From positions 1,798,001 to 1,862,000 of the forward strand of contig NZ_CP019419.1 of NCBI RefSeq assembly GCF_001975665.1: a stretch of 64,000 bases of DNA, given 5' to 3'. Below are positions 51,099 through 60,116 of the stretch, piece by piece (position 1 is the first letter of the stretch; the number at the start of each line of letters is the position of its first letter). The DNA is from Polaribacter reichenbachii. Lineage in GTDB: Bacteria > Bacteroidota > Bacteroidia > Flavobacteriales > Flavobacteriaceae. Below the pieces are notes generated by a model. The model saw nothing but the letters and a program-made list of their open reading frames with translations. It did not search any database and was not told the origin of the DNA. A program made the position numbers and the translations under genes.

Positions 51099-52646
51099 AT
51101 GGCAAAACAAGAAGATCAATTTAAAAAAGTTTTATCGCACGCAAAAGAGTATGGTTATGTATTTCAGTCTTCTGAAATTTATGATGGATTAAGTGCGGTT
51201 TACGATTATGCTCAAAATGGAGTTGAGTTAAAGAAAAATATTAGAGATTATTGGTGGAAAGCAATGGTGCAAATGCACGAAAATATTGTGGGTATTGATG
51301 CTGCAATTTTAATGCACCCAACTACATGGAAAGCTTCTGGTCACGTCGATGCTTTTAACGATCCGTTAATAGATAATAAAGATTCTAAAAAACGCTACAG
51401 AGCAGATGTTTTAGTAGAAGATTTTAGAGAAAAAATAAATCAGAAAATACAAAAAGACATAACCAAAGCAAAAAAACGTTTTGGAGATGATTTTAATGAA
51501 GATGAGTTTAGAGCTACGAATCAGAATGTAGTTCGTCGTCAAAAACAAATTGATGAAATTTCTGCAGAATTAACTCGGGTACAAGAAGAAAGCGATTTAG
51601 AAGGGTTTAGAAATTTAATTTTAGATTTAGGTATTGTTTGCCCTGTTTCTGGTTCTAAAAACTGGACAGAGGTAAAGCAATTTAACTTAATGTTTGGAAC
51701 AAAAATTGGTGCTTCTGCAGAAAATTCTACGCAAGTTTATTTAAGACCAGAAACAGCACAAGGTATTTTTGTAAACTTTTTAAACGTTCAGAAAACTGGA
51801 CGTATGAAAATTCCTTTTGGTATTGCACAAACAGGTAAAGCCTTTAGAAATGAGATTGTTGCAAGGCAGTTTATTTTTAGAATGCGTGAGTTTGAACAAA
51901 TGGAAATGCAATTTTTTGTAAAACCAGGTACGCAAAAAGAATGGTACGAAAACTGGAAACAAACACGTTTAAAATGGCATTTAAGTTTAGGAATGGGCCA
52001 AGAAAATTATCGTTTTCATGACCACGATAAATTAGCACATTATGCAGATGCAGCAGCAGATATTGAGTTTAATTTCCCTTTCGGATTTAAAGAATTAGAA
52101 GGTATACACTCAAGAACTGACTTCGATTTAAAAGCACATGAAGAGTATTCTGGAAAGAAATTACAATATTTCGATCATACAGAAAACAAAAGTTATGTAC
52201 CCTATGTTGTAGAAACTTCTATTGGTTTAGATAGAATGTTTTTAGCGGTTTTCTCTAACTCTTTACAAGAAGAAGCGTTAGAAAACGGAACAACAAGAAC
52301 GGTTTTAAAATTACCAGCAGTTCTAGCGCCATTTAAAGCAGCAGTTTTACCATTGGTTAAAAAAGACGGTTTACCTGAAGTTGCTAAGCAAATTATGGAA
52401 GATTTAAAATGGGACTTTAATGTTTTTTATGATGAAAAAGATGCAGTTGGTAAACGTTATAGAAGACAAGATGCAGCAGGAACCCCTTTTTGTATTACTG
52501 TAGATCACGATTCTTTAGAAGACAATTCTGTTACCATAAGACATAGAGATACTATGGAGCAGAAAAGAGTTAAAATTTCGGATTTAAAAGAGATTATAAA
52601 AGCTGAGGTTGATGTAAAAACTTGGCTTAAAAAGATGGAAGCATAG
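51099..52646 (+). CDS. glyS: Glycyl-tRNA synthetase (homodimeric type)
   Basis: Charges tRNA-Gly. The 515 residues are of the eukaryote/archaea-like class II homodimer, not the alpha2beta2 bacterial form. Motifs include YDGLSAVYDYAQNG at the start, the class II motif 2 region GKAFRNEIVARQFIFRMREFEQMEMQ (as AFRNEI and MREFEQMEM), VPYVVETSIGLDRMF in motif 3 and a C-terminal anticodon-binding domain (DEKDAVGKRYRRQDAAGTPF, as DAVGKRYRRQDAAG). It has its own promoter and a strong terminator. Confidence 0.97.
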   Translation: MAKQEDQFKKVLSHAKEYGYVFQSSEIYDGLSAVYDYAQNGVELKKNIRDYWWKAMVQMHENIVGIDAAILMHPTTWKASGHVDAFNDPLIDNKDSKKRYRADVLVEDFREKINQKIQKDITKAKKRFGDDFNEDEFRATNQNVVRRQKQIDEISAELTRVQEESDLEGFRNLILDLGIVCPVSGSKNWTEVKQFNLMFGTKIGASAENSTQVYLRPETAQGIFVNFLNVQKTGRMKIPFGIAQTGKAFRNEIVARQFIFRMREFEQMEMQFFVKPGTQKEWYENWKQTRLKWHLSLGMGQENYRFHDHDKLAHYADAAADIEFNFPFGFKELEGIHSRTDFDLKAHEEYSGKKLQYFDHTENKSYVPYVVETSIGLDRMFLAVFSNSLQEEALENGTTRTVLKLPAVLAPFKAAVLPLVKKDGLPEVAKQIMEDLKWDFNVFYDEKDAVGKRYRRQDAAGTPFCITVDHDSLEDNSVTIRHRDTMEQKRVKISDLKEIIKAEVDVKTWLKKMEA

Positions 52647-52673
52647 CTTCTAAATTAAATATTTTTTAAAAAG

Positions 52674-52714
52674 AAATCCTCATCAATTTTTATTTTGATG
52701 AGGATTTTTATTTT
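52674..52714 (+). terminator. Terminator after glyS
   Basis: AAATCCTCATCAA (52674-52686) and TTGATGAGGATTT (52695-52707) pair, followed by a T run. It lies 28 bases past the glyS stop, directly before a heptamer array. Confidence 0.88.
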
Positions 52715-52717
52715 TTT

Positions 52718-52815
52718 ACTAACTACTAACTACTAACTACTAACTACTAACTACTAACTACTAACTACTAACTACTAACTACTAACTACTAACTACTAAC
52801 TACTAACTGCTAACT
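52718..52815. repeat. Heptamer array ACTAACT x 13 plus one variant copy
   Basis: Thirteen perfect copies of ACTAACT (52718-52808) are followed by GCTAACT (52809-52815). The array fills the space between the glyS terminator and the stop of the beta-barrel gene (52819). Read on the other strand the units are AGTTAGT, which ends as TTCAGTTAGC, similar in wording to the array near 24.0 kb. Confidence 0.95.
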
Positions 52816-52818
52816 GAA

Positions 52819-53316
52819 TTAAAACCTCCAACCAATATTTAATCCAACTCTTGGCACAATTACAGGTGATTCAGATCCAAATAGATTACGCCCTAAACCT
52901 CCATATAAATCAACAACAAACCCTCCGTTTGAAATGTACTTTGTACCTACTGCAATACCTAAAGCGCCATCAGTATATTCAATATCATAAATATCAGAGT
53001 CTTTTATAGATTCTTTTTTACCTGAATTAATTCCGAAGAAACCTTCACCAAAAAAGTTCCAATTATAATCAGTTGTAAAGTAATGACGATAATAAGGAGT
53101 AATCATCATATTCTCATTATATCTAAAATCTACTTCTTGTTTTTCTAGATTAAATTGTACAGAAATACCAAAAGAAGATTCTTCATTGATATAGTTTTCA
53201 TAAGAAAAATCTAAGTTTTTTATAATTAATGCATCAGCAATATCTAATTTAAACTCTCTTTGAGAAAAAGTGATTGTGCTTACGAAAAGGGTAAATATTA
53301 AAAGTGATTTTTTCAT
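52819..53316 (-). CDS. DUF3575-like small outer-membrane beta-barrel, second copy
   Basis: A 165-residue protein: signal peptide (residues 1-18), then strand pairs typical of a small barrel, ending RVGLNIGWRF with the terminal Phe of outer-membrane proteins. Its pattern (ITPYYRHYF, GLGRNLFG, VGTKYISNGGFVVDLY) parallels that of the next gene, so the two are tandem paralogs. Function unknown. It is downstream of its paralog on the same strand (59 bases). Confidence 0.78.
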   Translation of the reverse strand: MKKSLLIFTLFVSTITFSQREFKLDIADALIIKNLDFSYENYINEESSFGISVQFNLEKQEVDFRYNENMMITPYYRHYFTTDYNWNFFGEGFFGINSGKKESIKDSDIYDIEYTDGALGIAVGTKYISNGGFVVDLYGGLGRNLFGSESPVIVPRVGLNIGWRF

Positions 53317-53375
53317 AACTTGTATTTAAGTTTTTAACGATTGAATTATTAAACTTATTTTATATAATTATTGTT

Positions 53376-53912
53376 TTAAAATCTATATCCTACAGAAATA
53401 CCAACTCTACCAATAGCATCATCATAACTATTTTCTGATAAATTTCGACCAACTCCTAAAAATAATTCTGTAGTAAATCCTTTTTTAGAAACAAATTTAC
53501 CACCAACAGAAATTCCTAAACCAAACCCTGTTTCGTTACCAGAATTGGGTTCATAACCATAATAATAATCGTAATAATAATATTCTTTAGCAGAATAGAG
53601 CATACCAAAGCCTTCTACAAAAAAGCCTCTAGCAAATTTACCCGAAAAATAACGTCTATAATAAGGTGTTAAAGCATATTTTAAATCAGTTTCATAGTCA
53701 TCTGTACTTAAGGTTACAGCAACTCCGTAAGAAGATTCTTCATCAATCAAGCGTTCGTAAGAAACATCAATCCATTTTGCTGCTATTAATGTTAAAGCAT
53801 TGATTTTAATTTCTGTTTTTTTGTCAATGTCTTGAGGGTATTTTTTTTCTTTTTCTTGAGCAATTGCAAATGTAGTTACACATACTAAAATAATAAATGT
53901 AATTTTTTTCAT
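53376..53912 (-). CDS. DUF3575-like small outer-membrane beta-barrel, first copy
   Basis: A 178-residue protein with a signal peptide (1-18), a strand-rich body (LTPYYRRYFSGKF, FVEGFGMLYSAKEYYYYDYYYGYEP with a Tyr-rich loop, GLGISVGGKFVSKKGFTTELFLGVGRNL in parts) and a C-terminal GRVGISVGYRF. The family is common in Bacteroidota outer membranes. It is 43 residues longer in the loop region than its tandem copy. Function unknown. Confidence 0.8.
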   Translation of the reverse strand: MKKITFIILVCVTTFAIAQEKEKKYPQDIDKKTEIKINALTLIAAKWIDVSYERLIDEESSYGVAVTLSTDDYETDLKYALTPYYRRYFSGKFARGFFVEGFGMLYSAKEYYYYDYYYGYEPNSGNETGFGLGISVGGKFVSKKGFTTELFLGVGRNLSENSYDDAIGRVGISVGYRF

Positions 53913-53971
53913 GGGTTGATTTTTTTATATTTTTTAAGTAAGCTAAAATATCAAAAAGCATACCATTATTA

Positions 53972-56900
53972 TTAAAAAGTAGCTCTTAATTGTACACTAC
54001 CAGTATGTATGGTTTTCGAGTTTTCGCTTTTTCTGCCTAAATAATTCAGATTAAGATTTAAAAAGGAATTTAATTTTCGGTTAAATAATAAGCTCCAAGT
54101 ATAATTTTTACCAGCTTGCAAACCTTCTAACATTTGGTAGGCAACAGGTGTGTTTGCATCGCCTGTAAAATCATTTAAAAAGACATTTATATTTGCAGAT
54201 ATTTGATTCTTTTTTTTGCTGATGTAAAAATATTCTACACCAAATTTTTGTTGATGTAAAGTTTCGAAATCTTCTAATTTATTTTGCTTGTTTTTAAAGT
54301 GATAAAAAGCAGAAAAGCGATTGTTTTCATTGTATAGAAAGCTAATTTTTGGCTGAATTTCATTAGCATCAATTTCGTAGTTTCTGTTTGTAAAGTTTTC
54401 AGTTTCTAGAGTGTTTAATGATGTTTTTACCATTAAATCTATCAACCAAAAATCAGCAAATTTATGAGCATAATCTAATTGATGTAAGTTGATGTTATTT
54501 TCTTGATTACCAATAAAATATTGCTGCTTTAGTTTTGAGTTTCCGTAAGTGAAAGTTATACTGTGTTTTTGCAAATCTTTATTGTAAAACAAGCTATTTC
54601 TGATGTTTAAATTTAAGCCAATTAAAGAGTTTTCATTAAAATCAAATGGATTTAATTGAAATGAATTTGCAGTTCTTTCTTGTTCGTTTTCTACGGATAA
54701 ATAACTCAGATTGTAAAAGTGAGAAATCAACTTTTTAATACCTGTTTTGGTTGCCCAATTTCTTGGGTTTAACGTAATAGATTGATTCCATTTTGCACGT
54801 TGAGTAGCAATAAAACTTAAATTTGGTTTTGGCAAACGCAAGTAATTTGCCTGATCTTGAAATTGTGCAATTTCGAACTCATTAAAATCTTTAATTCCGT
54901 CGTTGTTATAATCAATCCAAGTATAAAAACCCAAACCAGGTTCAGTTTGTACATAAATATAATCTTGCCTCGCAACATTACCTGAAGAAGTTTCGTAAAC
55001 AGTACTTAAATTTATAAAATTTTGAAACAATTTTTGTGTAAAAACTACTCTTGAGTTTAGTGCTTTTTCATCGTCAGAAAAATTATTTTCTGTAATTCTA
55101 TAATTGGCATAAACACTTAAATTGGTGTTTTTATTTTTGATAAGTTTACTATCAATATAAATTGTTTTTCGATTATTAATTTCTGTAAACTGATTCGATT
55201 TTATACTGTCGTTATTTCTATAATTATAACCAATTTTTGCAAATATTTTAGTGGTATCTCCAACACCAAAATAACCTTCATATTCTTTAAAACGATGACT
55301 AGTATTTATAAATTGATTGCTAGTTACGTCTTTTCTAGAATTGGTTTCAAAATTGATAAAAGTACCCAACCAAGATTTTTTAAGAGAATGTTCTGCTTTG
55401 GCTTGGGCTCTAAAAAAAGAATTATCTTCTAAATTAGATGTGTTTGATAAATAACTACCATCAACAAAAAAACTAGTTTTACTGGCTTTAATTTTCGACT
55501 TTAATTCGTGTTTAGTTCCTTTAAAGCCATTGTTATACGTCAAGTTGTTAAATTGATAAGTGAGGTAATCTTCTTTTTTGTTGGTTAAATTTAAAGCCGA
55601 TTGAAAATAATTTTTAGTAGCATTATTGCTTAAAATGTTCCAGTCTCTGTTAAATTCTACAGGTTCATAACCTTGCTCAGAATAGAAGTTTTCTTGCGCA
55701 TATTCGTGACTGATTTTACTCGTTAATTTCCAGCTTTTATCAATTAAAATTTGCTCCCAATTAATTTTTGCAGCAGCTGCAATATTTTGATTATCATCTA
55801 TACTAGAAAACAAATTGGCATCTCTATTACTAATAGCAATTTCAGTCTCTAAAGCGGTTTTTTTAGTTGTATTTAAAGCAGATTTTACAATAAGTAATTG
55901 TGATTTTGTAGGGGCAACCAACTTTGTAATTGGGCTATAATCGCCTAAATTTGTACCAGCAAAACTAAAAATACTTCCTGTTGCTATAGTATCATCTAAA
56001 ACATAATCGCCATTATTAGCACCAACATTTGTAAAAGTTACAGTGTATAATTCATCATTTTCGTTGGTAGAATATTCAAAATATTCTTGAGTGCCATTGG
56101 TTACTTTTTTGTAGAGAATTTTATTTTCATCAAACACATCTAAAAAAGCACTTTCAGAAAACATTACAGCTTCATTATTACCAGCATTGGCTAAAATTTC
56201 TTTTTGTTGGGTAGATAAACTCTGTTGTAAAGGTTGATTTTTTGCATCATTTTCTGAATAGAAATAACCAGCAATACTAAATTTTTCTCCTTCATATTCT
56301 GCTTTATCATAAGTAATAAAACGTGTGTAATTTCTTTCTGCATACTGAAAATCAATCCAAATACGCATATCATTTGTAATAGGATATGTAGTGTTAAACG
56401 TAATTTCGCCTAAATTATAATTGATGGTATAATCTTCATTTTCGCCTCTTTTAATTAAAGAACCATTTACGTAAACTTGTTCAGAACCTTCAATCATTAA
56501 AATTACAGATTCGTTATTTGCACCATAAATTTTATAAGGCCCTTGATTGCCTTCTACTCCTGTAAAATTAAAAGTATTGAATTTACCTCTTACAACTGCA
56601 CCAGAAGCAGCTACTTTTAAATTCTCATTTACATTAGCTTCAACTTCTAAACCAGAAACTTGTTTTGCAAACGGAAAGAAGAAGGTTTCTGTATTTTTAA
56701 GTGATAAATCTCCAGCTCTAACTCGCCAATTATCAGTAAACATTTCTATAAAAATACGATCAAAATCGGTTAAGTTTTGCGAAACCCCATTGTTCTGAAC
56801 AGGAATGTTGGTATCAAAAATATTAGCTCTTAAAGTGACGTCTTTAGATAGTTTTCCTGATATTTCTAAATCGAGAGCAGAATTTGTTACCGCATTTTGA

Positions 56901-57349
56901 TTGTTACCAGAAGTTAAGCCTCTTGTAATAAATCCTCTGGTTTTTAAACCATCAAAAAGTTTAACATCAGATTTTTTTTTGTTGGTCGTTAAGCTATATA
57001 ATTTACCTTGATTTGTGTTGTTTTGTAAGATGAGTTTTTCATCAAAAGGAGTATAAATTTTAGTCACAAAATCGGGTAACCTAAAATATTCAACGGTAAT
57101 TTTTTTGAATTTTTTAGAGTCGATAATTAAGATTGCTTTGCTAAAATTGATGCTGTAATTAGAAGCTGAAATCAATTTTGTTTTGGCATCGAAAATTTTA
57201 AATTCCTGTGGATTTAAAGCAACAGAATCTAATTGAATGGTGTCTTTTTTTAGCTCAATAATTTTTTTTCTATAATCTGTAGATTTAGTTTGACTCTGAA
57301 TGGCTAATCCAAAGAAAAGTAATACAATAAAGAATATTTTTTTAAACAT
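53972..57349 (-). CDS. Very large outer-membrane beta-barrel protein of unknown function
   Basis: A 1125-residue protein with a signal peptide (1-19). Residues ~60-350 form a beta-rich domain (GLTSGNNQNAVTNSALDLEISGKL, RDIFDTNIPVQ-like runs, NWRVRAGDLSLKNTE and FNLGEITFNTTYPITNDMRI-like strands). The rest is alternating strands with aromatic-rich turns and a C-terminal Phe (GSVQLRATF). No TonB box or plug is visible. The RAGDL-type motif also occurs in the SprA/cell-surface translocon group, but homology cannot be claimed without a search. It has no operon partner. Confidence 0.7.
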   Translation of the reverse strand: MFKKIFFIVLLFFGLAIQSQTKSTDYRKKIIELKKDTIQLDSVALNPQEFKIFDAKTKLISASNYSINFSKAILIIDSKKFKKITVEYFRLPDFVTKIYTPFDEKLILQNNTNQGKLYSLTTNKKKSDVKLFDGLKTRGFITRGLTSGNNQNAVTNSALDLEISGKLSKDVTLRANIFDTNIPVQNNGVSQNLTDFDRIFIEMFTDNWRVRAGDLSLKNTETFFFPFAKQVSGLEVEANVNENLKVAASGAVVRGKFNTFNFTGVEGNQGPYKIYGANNESVILMIEGSEQVYVNGSLIKRGENEDYTINYNLGEITFNTTYPITNDMRIWIDFQYAERNYTRFITYDKAEYEGEKFSIAGYFYSENDAKNQPLQQSLSTQQKEILANAGNNEAVMFSESAFLDVFDENKILYKKVTNGTQEYFEYSTNENDELYTVTFTNVGANNGDYVLDDTIATGSIFSFAGTNLGDYSPITKLVAPTKSQLLIVKSALNTTKKTALETEIAISNRDANLFSSIDDNQNIAAAAKINWEQILIDKSWKLTSKISHEYAQENFYSEQGYEPVEFNRDWNILSNNATKNYFQSALNLTNKKEDYLTYQFNNLTYNNGFKGTKHELKSKIKASKTSFFVDGSYLSNTSNLEDNSFFRAQAKAEHSLKKSWLGTFINFETNSRKDVTSNQFINTSHRFKEYEGYFGVGDTTKIFAKIGYNYRNNDSIKSNQFTEINNRKTIYIDSKLIKNKNTNLSVYANYRITENNFSDDEKALNSRVVFTQKLFQNFINLSTVYETSSGNVARQDYIYVQTEPGLGFYTWIDYNNDGIKDFNEFEIAQFQDQANYLRLPKPNLSFIATQRAKWNQSITLNPRNWATKTGIKKLISHFYNLSYLSVENEQERTANSFQLNPFDFNENSLIGLNLNIRNSLFYNKDLQKHSITFTYGNSKLKQQYFIGNQENNINLHQLDYAHKFADFWLIDLMVKTSLNTLETENFTNRNYEIDANEIQPKISFLYNENNRFSAFYHFKNKQNKLEDFETLHQQKFGVEYFYISKKKNQISANINVFLNDFTGDANTPVAYQMLEGLQAGKNYTWSLLFNRKLNSFLNLNLNYLGRKSENSKTIHTGSVQLRATF

Positions 57350-57404
57350 AGAAACTATAAGAAGCTAACGTAAAAATATGTTTTTATGTTTTAAGAAAAT
57401 AAAA

Positions 57405-57899
57405 TTAAAAAAGAGATTGTTGTTTTACAGGATTTTCGTGAGCCAACAACCATTTTTTACGCCAAATTCCGTCTGCGTAACCAGTTAAAGAACCATCAGA
57501 ACCAATTACTCTATGACAAGGAATTACTATCCAAAGTGGGTTTTTACCATTAGCAGTAGCAACAGCTCTTATGGCTTTTACATCGCCTAAAAATTTACTT
57601 TGTTGTAAATAGGTTCTTGTTTTTCCATAAGGAATATCTAATAAAGCTTTCCAAACTTTTTTCTGAAAAGGAGTTCCTTTAGGATTTACTGTTAAGTTAA
57701 AACTGGCTCTTTCTCCTTTAAAATATTCTTCTAGTTGTGTAACACAATCTTGCAAAACCTCAGGAATTTCTGTTTTTAAAAGCTCTACAGAAATAGAATT
57801 ATCATCTAAAACTTTAATAGATTGAATTCCATTTTCATCACCAATAATTTCAGCAATACCAATAGGTGTTTTGTAGTATGTGGTTTGTTTTTCTTGCAT
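57405..57899 (-). CDS. ogt: Methylated-DNA-protein cysteine methyltransferase
   Basis: Repairs O6-methylguanine by suicide transfer of the methyl group to a cysteine. The 164 residues contain GTPFQKKVWKALLDIPYGKTRTY and the acceptor site IPCHRVIGSDGSLTGYA near the C-terminus. The start ATG overlaps the tatD stop by one base (57899), so translation is probably coupled with TatD nuclease, an attractive pairing for DNA repair. Confidence 0.95.
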   Translation of the reverse strand: MQEKQTTYYKTPIGIAEIIGDENGIQSIKVLDDNSISVELLKTEIPEVLQDCVTQLEEYFKGERASFNLTVNPKGTPFQKKVWKALLDIPYGKTRTYLQQSKFLGDVKAIRAVATANGKNPLWIVIPCHRVIGSDGSLTGYADGIWRKKWLLAHENPVKQQSLF

Positions 57900-58663
57900 T
57901 AAATTCCAAAAACGTCTTTAGAATTTTGAGTTGTAATTTCTGCAATTTCTTGGTAAGAAATTCCGTAAATATCTACCAATTTATCAACAACATTGGTTAG
58001 GTAAGCAGACTCATTTCTTTTTCCTCTAAATGGAGTAGGAGCCAAATAAGGTGCGTCTGTTTCTAAAACAATGTGTTTAATATCAATTTGGTTTAAAAAC
58101 TTATCAATTTTACCATTTTTAAAAGTTGCAACACCACCAATTCCTAATTTCATATTGTAAGAAATGGCTTGTTGAGCTTGCTCTAATGTGCCAGTAAAAC
58201 AATGAAAAATTCCTCTTAAATCATCACTTTTTTCTGATTCTAGCACTTCAAAAACTTCATCAAAAGCATTTCTACAATGTATATTTATAGGCATTTTCTT
58301 TTCTTTTGCCCACTGAATTTGCGTTCTAAAAGCCTCTTGTTGCTGTGTTAAAAAAGTTTTATCCCAATACAAATCCATACCAATTTCGCCAATGGCATAG
58401 AATTGTTTTTGATCGATCCATTTTTTTACGTGTGCTAATTCTTCTTTGTAGTTTTCTTTTACAGATGTTGGGTGCAAACCCATCATTAAAAAAACAGAAT
58501 CCGGATTTTCTTTTTCTAAAGTTAGCATTTTGTCTGTATAATTAGAATCTATTGCAGGAATAAAAAAACGAGTAACACCAGCGTCTTTTGCACGTTGAAT
58601 CATTGCTTTTCTGTCTTCGTTAAATTGCTCTGAATATAAATGGGTATGCGTATCTGTAATCAT
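57899..58663 (-). CDS. tatD: TatD-family metal-dependent DNase
   Basis: A 254-residue TIM-barrel hydrolase with the metal sites DTHTHLY at the start, IGEIGMDLYW, NIHCRNAFDE and ETDAPYLAP. TatD enzymes are 3'-5' exonucleases in DNA repair. A plausible promoter (minus-strand -33 TTTTG at 58720-58716 and TAATTTTG at 58693-58686, 22 apart) lies upstream. ogt follows with one-base overlap. Confidence 0.95.
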   Translation of the reverse strand: MITDTHTHLYSEQFNEDRKAMIQRAKDAGVTRFFIPAIDSNYTDKMLTLEKENPDSVFLMMGLHPTSVKENYKEELAHVKKWIDQKQFYAIGEIGMDLYWDKTFLTQQQEAFRTQIQWAKEKKMPINIHCRNAFDEVFEVLESEKSDDLRGIFHCFTGTLEQAQQAISYNMKLGIGGVATFKNGKIDKFLNQIDIKHIVLETDAPYLAPTPFRGKRNESAYLTNVVDKLVDIYGISYQEIAEITTQNSKDVFGI

Positions 58664-58685
58664 TATTTAGGTCGATTTTCATCAA

Positions 58686-58720
58686 CAAAATTAAGAATAT
58701 TCAAGCGTATAAAATCAAAA
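58686..58720 (-). promoter_or_regulatory. Promoter of tatD-ogt
   Basis: On the minus strand TTTTG (58720-58716) and TAATTTTG (58693-58686) are separated by 22 bases, in line with the -33/-7 pattern. The region is shared with the divergent helicase gene. Confidence 0.42.
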
Positions 58721-58740
58721 GATGTCATCTTTATAATCTG

Positions 58741-58748
58741 TATCTTTG
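58741..58748 (+). promoter_or_regulatory. Promoter -7 box of the DEAD-box helicase gene
   Basis: TATCTTTG (58741-58748) fits TAnnTTTG, and the ATG follows after 15 bases, so the leader is very short. It is the same word as in the glyS promoter. A -33 TTTG is not clear. Confidence 0.45.
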
Positions 58749-58763
58749 CAGAAAATATACAAA

Positions 58764-60116
58764 ATGACTTTCCAAGATTTAGACTTATCAAATCAGTTAC
58801 AATATGCTATTGACGATTTGGGTTTTACAACCCCAACTCCAATTCAAGAGCAAGCATTTTCTGTAGTAAGATCTGGTAAAGATGTTGTAGGAATTGCGCA
58901 AACCGGTACAGGAAAAACCTTTGCGTATATGATGCCAATTTTACGCGATTTAAAATTTTCGAAACAACTGCACCCAAGAGTTTTGGTTTTAGTACCCACT
59001 CGTGAATTGGTTTTGCAGGTTGTAGATGAGATAGAAAAACTATCAAAATATATTAATACAAGGGTTTTAGGTGTTTATGGAGGTGCAAATATCAATACTC
59101 AAAAACAAGCCATTTTGCAAGGGCAAGATATTATTGTTGCAACACCTGGACGTTTATATGATTTAGGTTTAAGTAACGCTTTGAAACTAAAATCGATTCA
59201 GAAATTGGTTATAGACGAAGTTGATGTTATGTTAGATTTAGGTTTTCGTTTTCAGTTGATGAATATTTTTGACATTTTACCAGAAAGAAGACAAAACGTA
59301 CTGTTTTCTGCAACAATGACTGAAGATGTTGATGCATTAATTTATGATTTTTTTAAAAATCCGCAGAAAATATCTATTGCAGTTAGTGGAACTCCATTAG
59401 ATAATATAAAGCAGGTTTCTTATAATATTCCTAACTTTTTTACAAAAGTAAACCTGTTAAATCATCTTTTAAGTGATAAACAAACTTATCATAAAGTTTT
59501 AATTTTTGTTGGTTTTAAAAGAACTGCAGATTATTTATTTAAACATTTAGAAGAAGTTTTTGGTAGCGAAACCTGTGTAATACATTCTAATAAAACACAG
59601 AATTATAGAATACGTTCTATTCGTCAGTTTGATGAAGGTAACAACCGAATTTTAGTAGCTACAGATGTTATGGCTCGTGGTTTAGATTTTGATAATGTGA
59701 GTCACGTTATTAATTTTGATACGCCAGATTTCCCTGAAAACTATATGCATAGAATTGGTAGAACTGGTAGAGCAGAAAAAGCGGGTAAAACCATTCTACT
59801 ATCCACAGAAAAAGAGCAAAAACCAAAAGAAGAAATAGAAACTTTAATGGATTATAAAATCCCTGTTTTAGAAATTCCAGAAGAAGTTGAAATCTCTAAG
59901 CTATTAACAGAAGATGAACGCCCAAGAGAAGATAGAGAACAATCTAAAAACAGAACAGGACAAGAATATGTGCCTGGGCCAGCTTTTCACGAAAAGAGCG
60001 AAAAGAACAGCAAAGTAAATTTAGGAGGTTCTTATAGAAGAGAAATTGCAAAGAAATATAAGAAGCCTAAAACAAGAGGTGATAAAAATTATAATAGACG
60101 AAATAAGAAGAAATAA
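58764..60116 (+). CDS. DEAD-box ATP-dependent RNA helicase
   Basis: About 450 residues from ATG 58764. The two RecA domains show FTTPTPIQEQAF (Q motif), AQTGTGKT (motif I), PTRELVLQV, a DEVD in place of DEAD at motif II, FSATM, VMARGLDFDNV and HRIGRTGRAEKAGK (motif VI). The C-terminal tail is basic (KKYKKPKTRGDKNYNRRNKKK in parts), as in RhlE/CsdA-like enzymes. Probably works in ribosome assembly or RNA decay. The DEVD variant is, from memory, common in Flavobacteriaceae. The next gene overlaps by one base. Confidence 0.94.
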   Translation: MTFQDLDLSNQLQYAIDDLGFTTPTPIQEQAFSVVRSGKDVVGIAQTGTGKTFAYMMPILRDLKFSKQLHPRVLVLVPTRELVLQVVDEIEKLSKYINTRVLGVYGGANINTQKQAILQGQDIIVATPGRLYDLGLSNALKLKSIQKLVIDEVDVMLDLGFRFQLMNIFDILPERRQNVLFSATMTEDVDALIYDFFKNPQKISIAVSGTPLDNIKQVSYNIPNFFTKVNLLNHLLSDKQTYHKVLIFVGFKRTADYLFKHLEEVFGSETCVIHSNKTQNYRIRSIRQFDEGNNRILVATDVMARGLDFDNVSHVINFDTPDFPENYMHRIGRTGRAEKAGKTILLSTEKEQKPKEEIETLMDYKIPVLEIPEEVEISKLLTEDERPREDREQSKNRTGQEYVPGPAFHEKSEKNSKVNLGGSYRREIAKKYKKPKTRGDKNYNRRNKKK

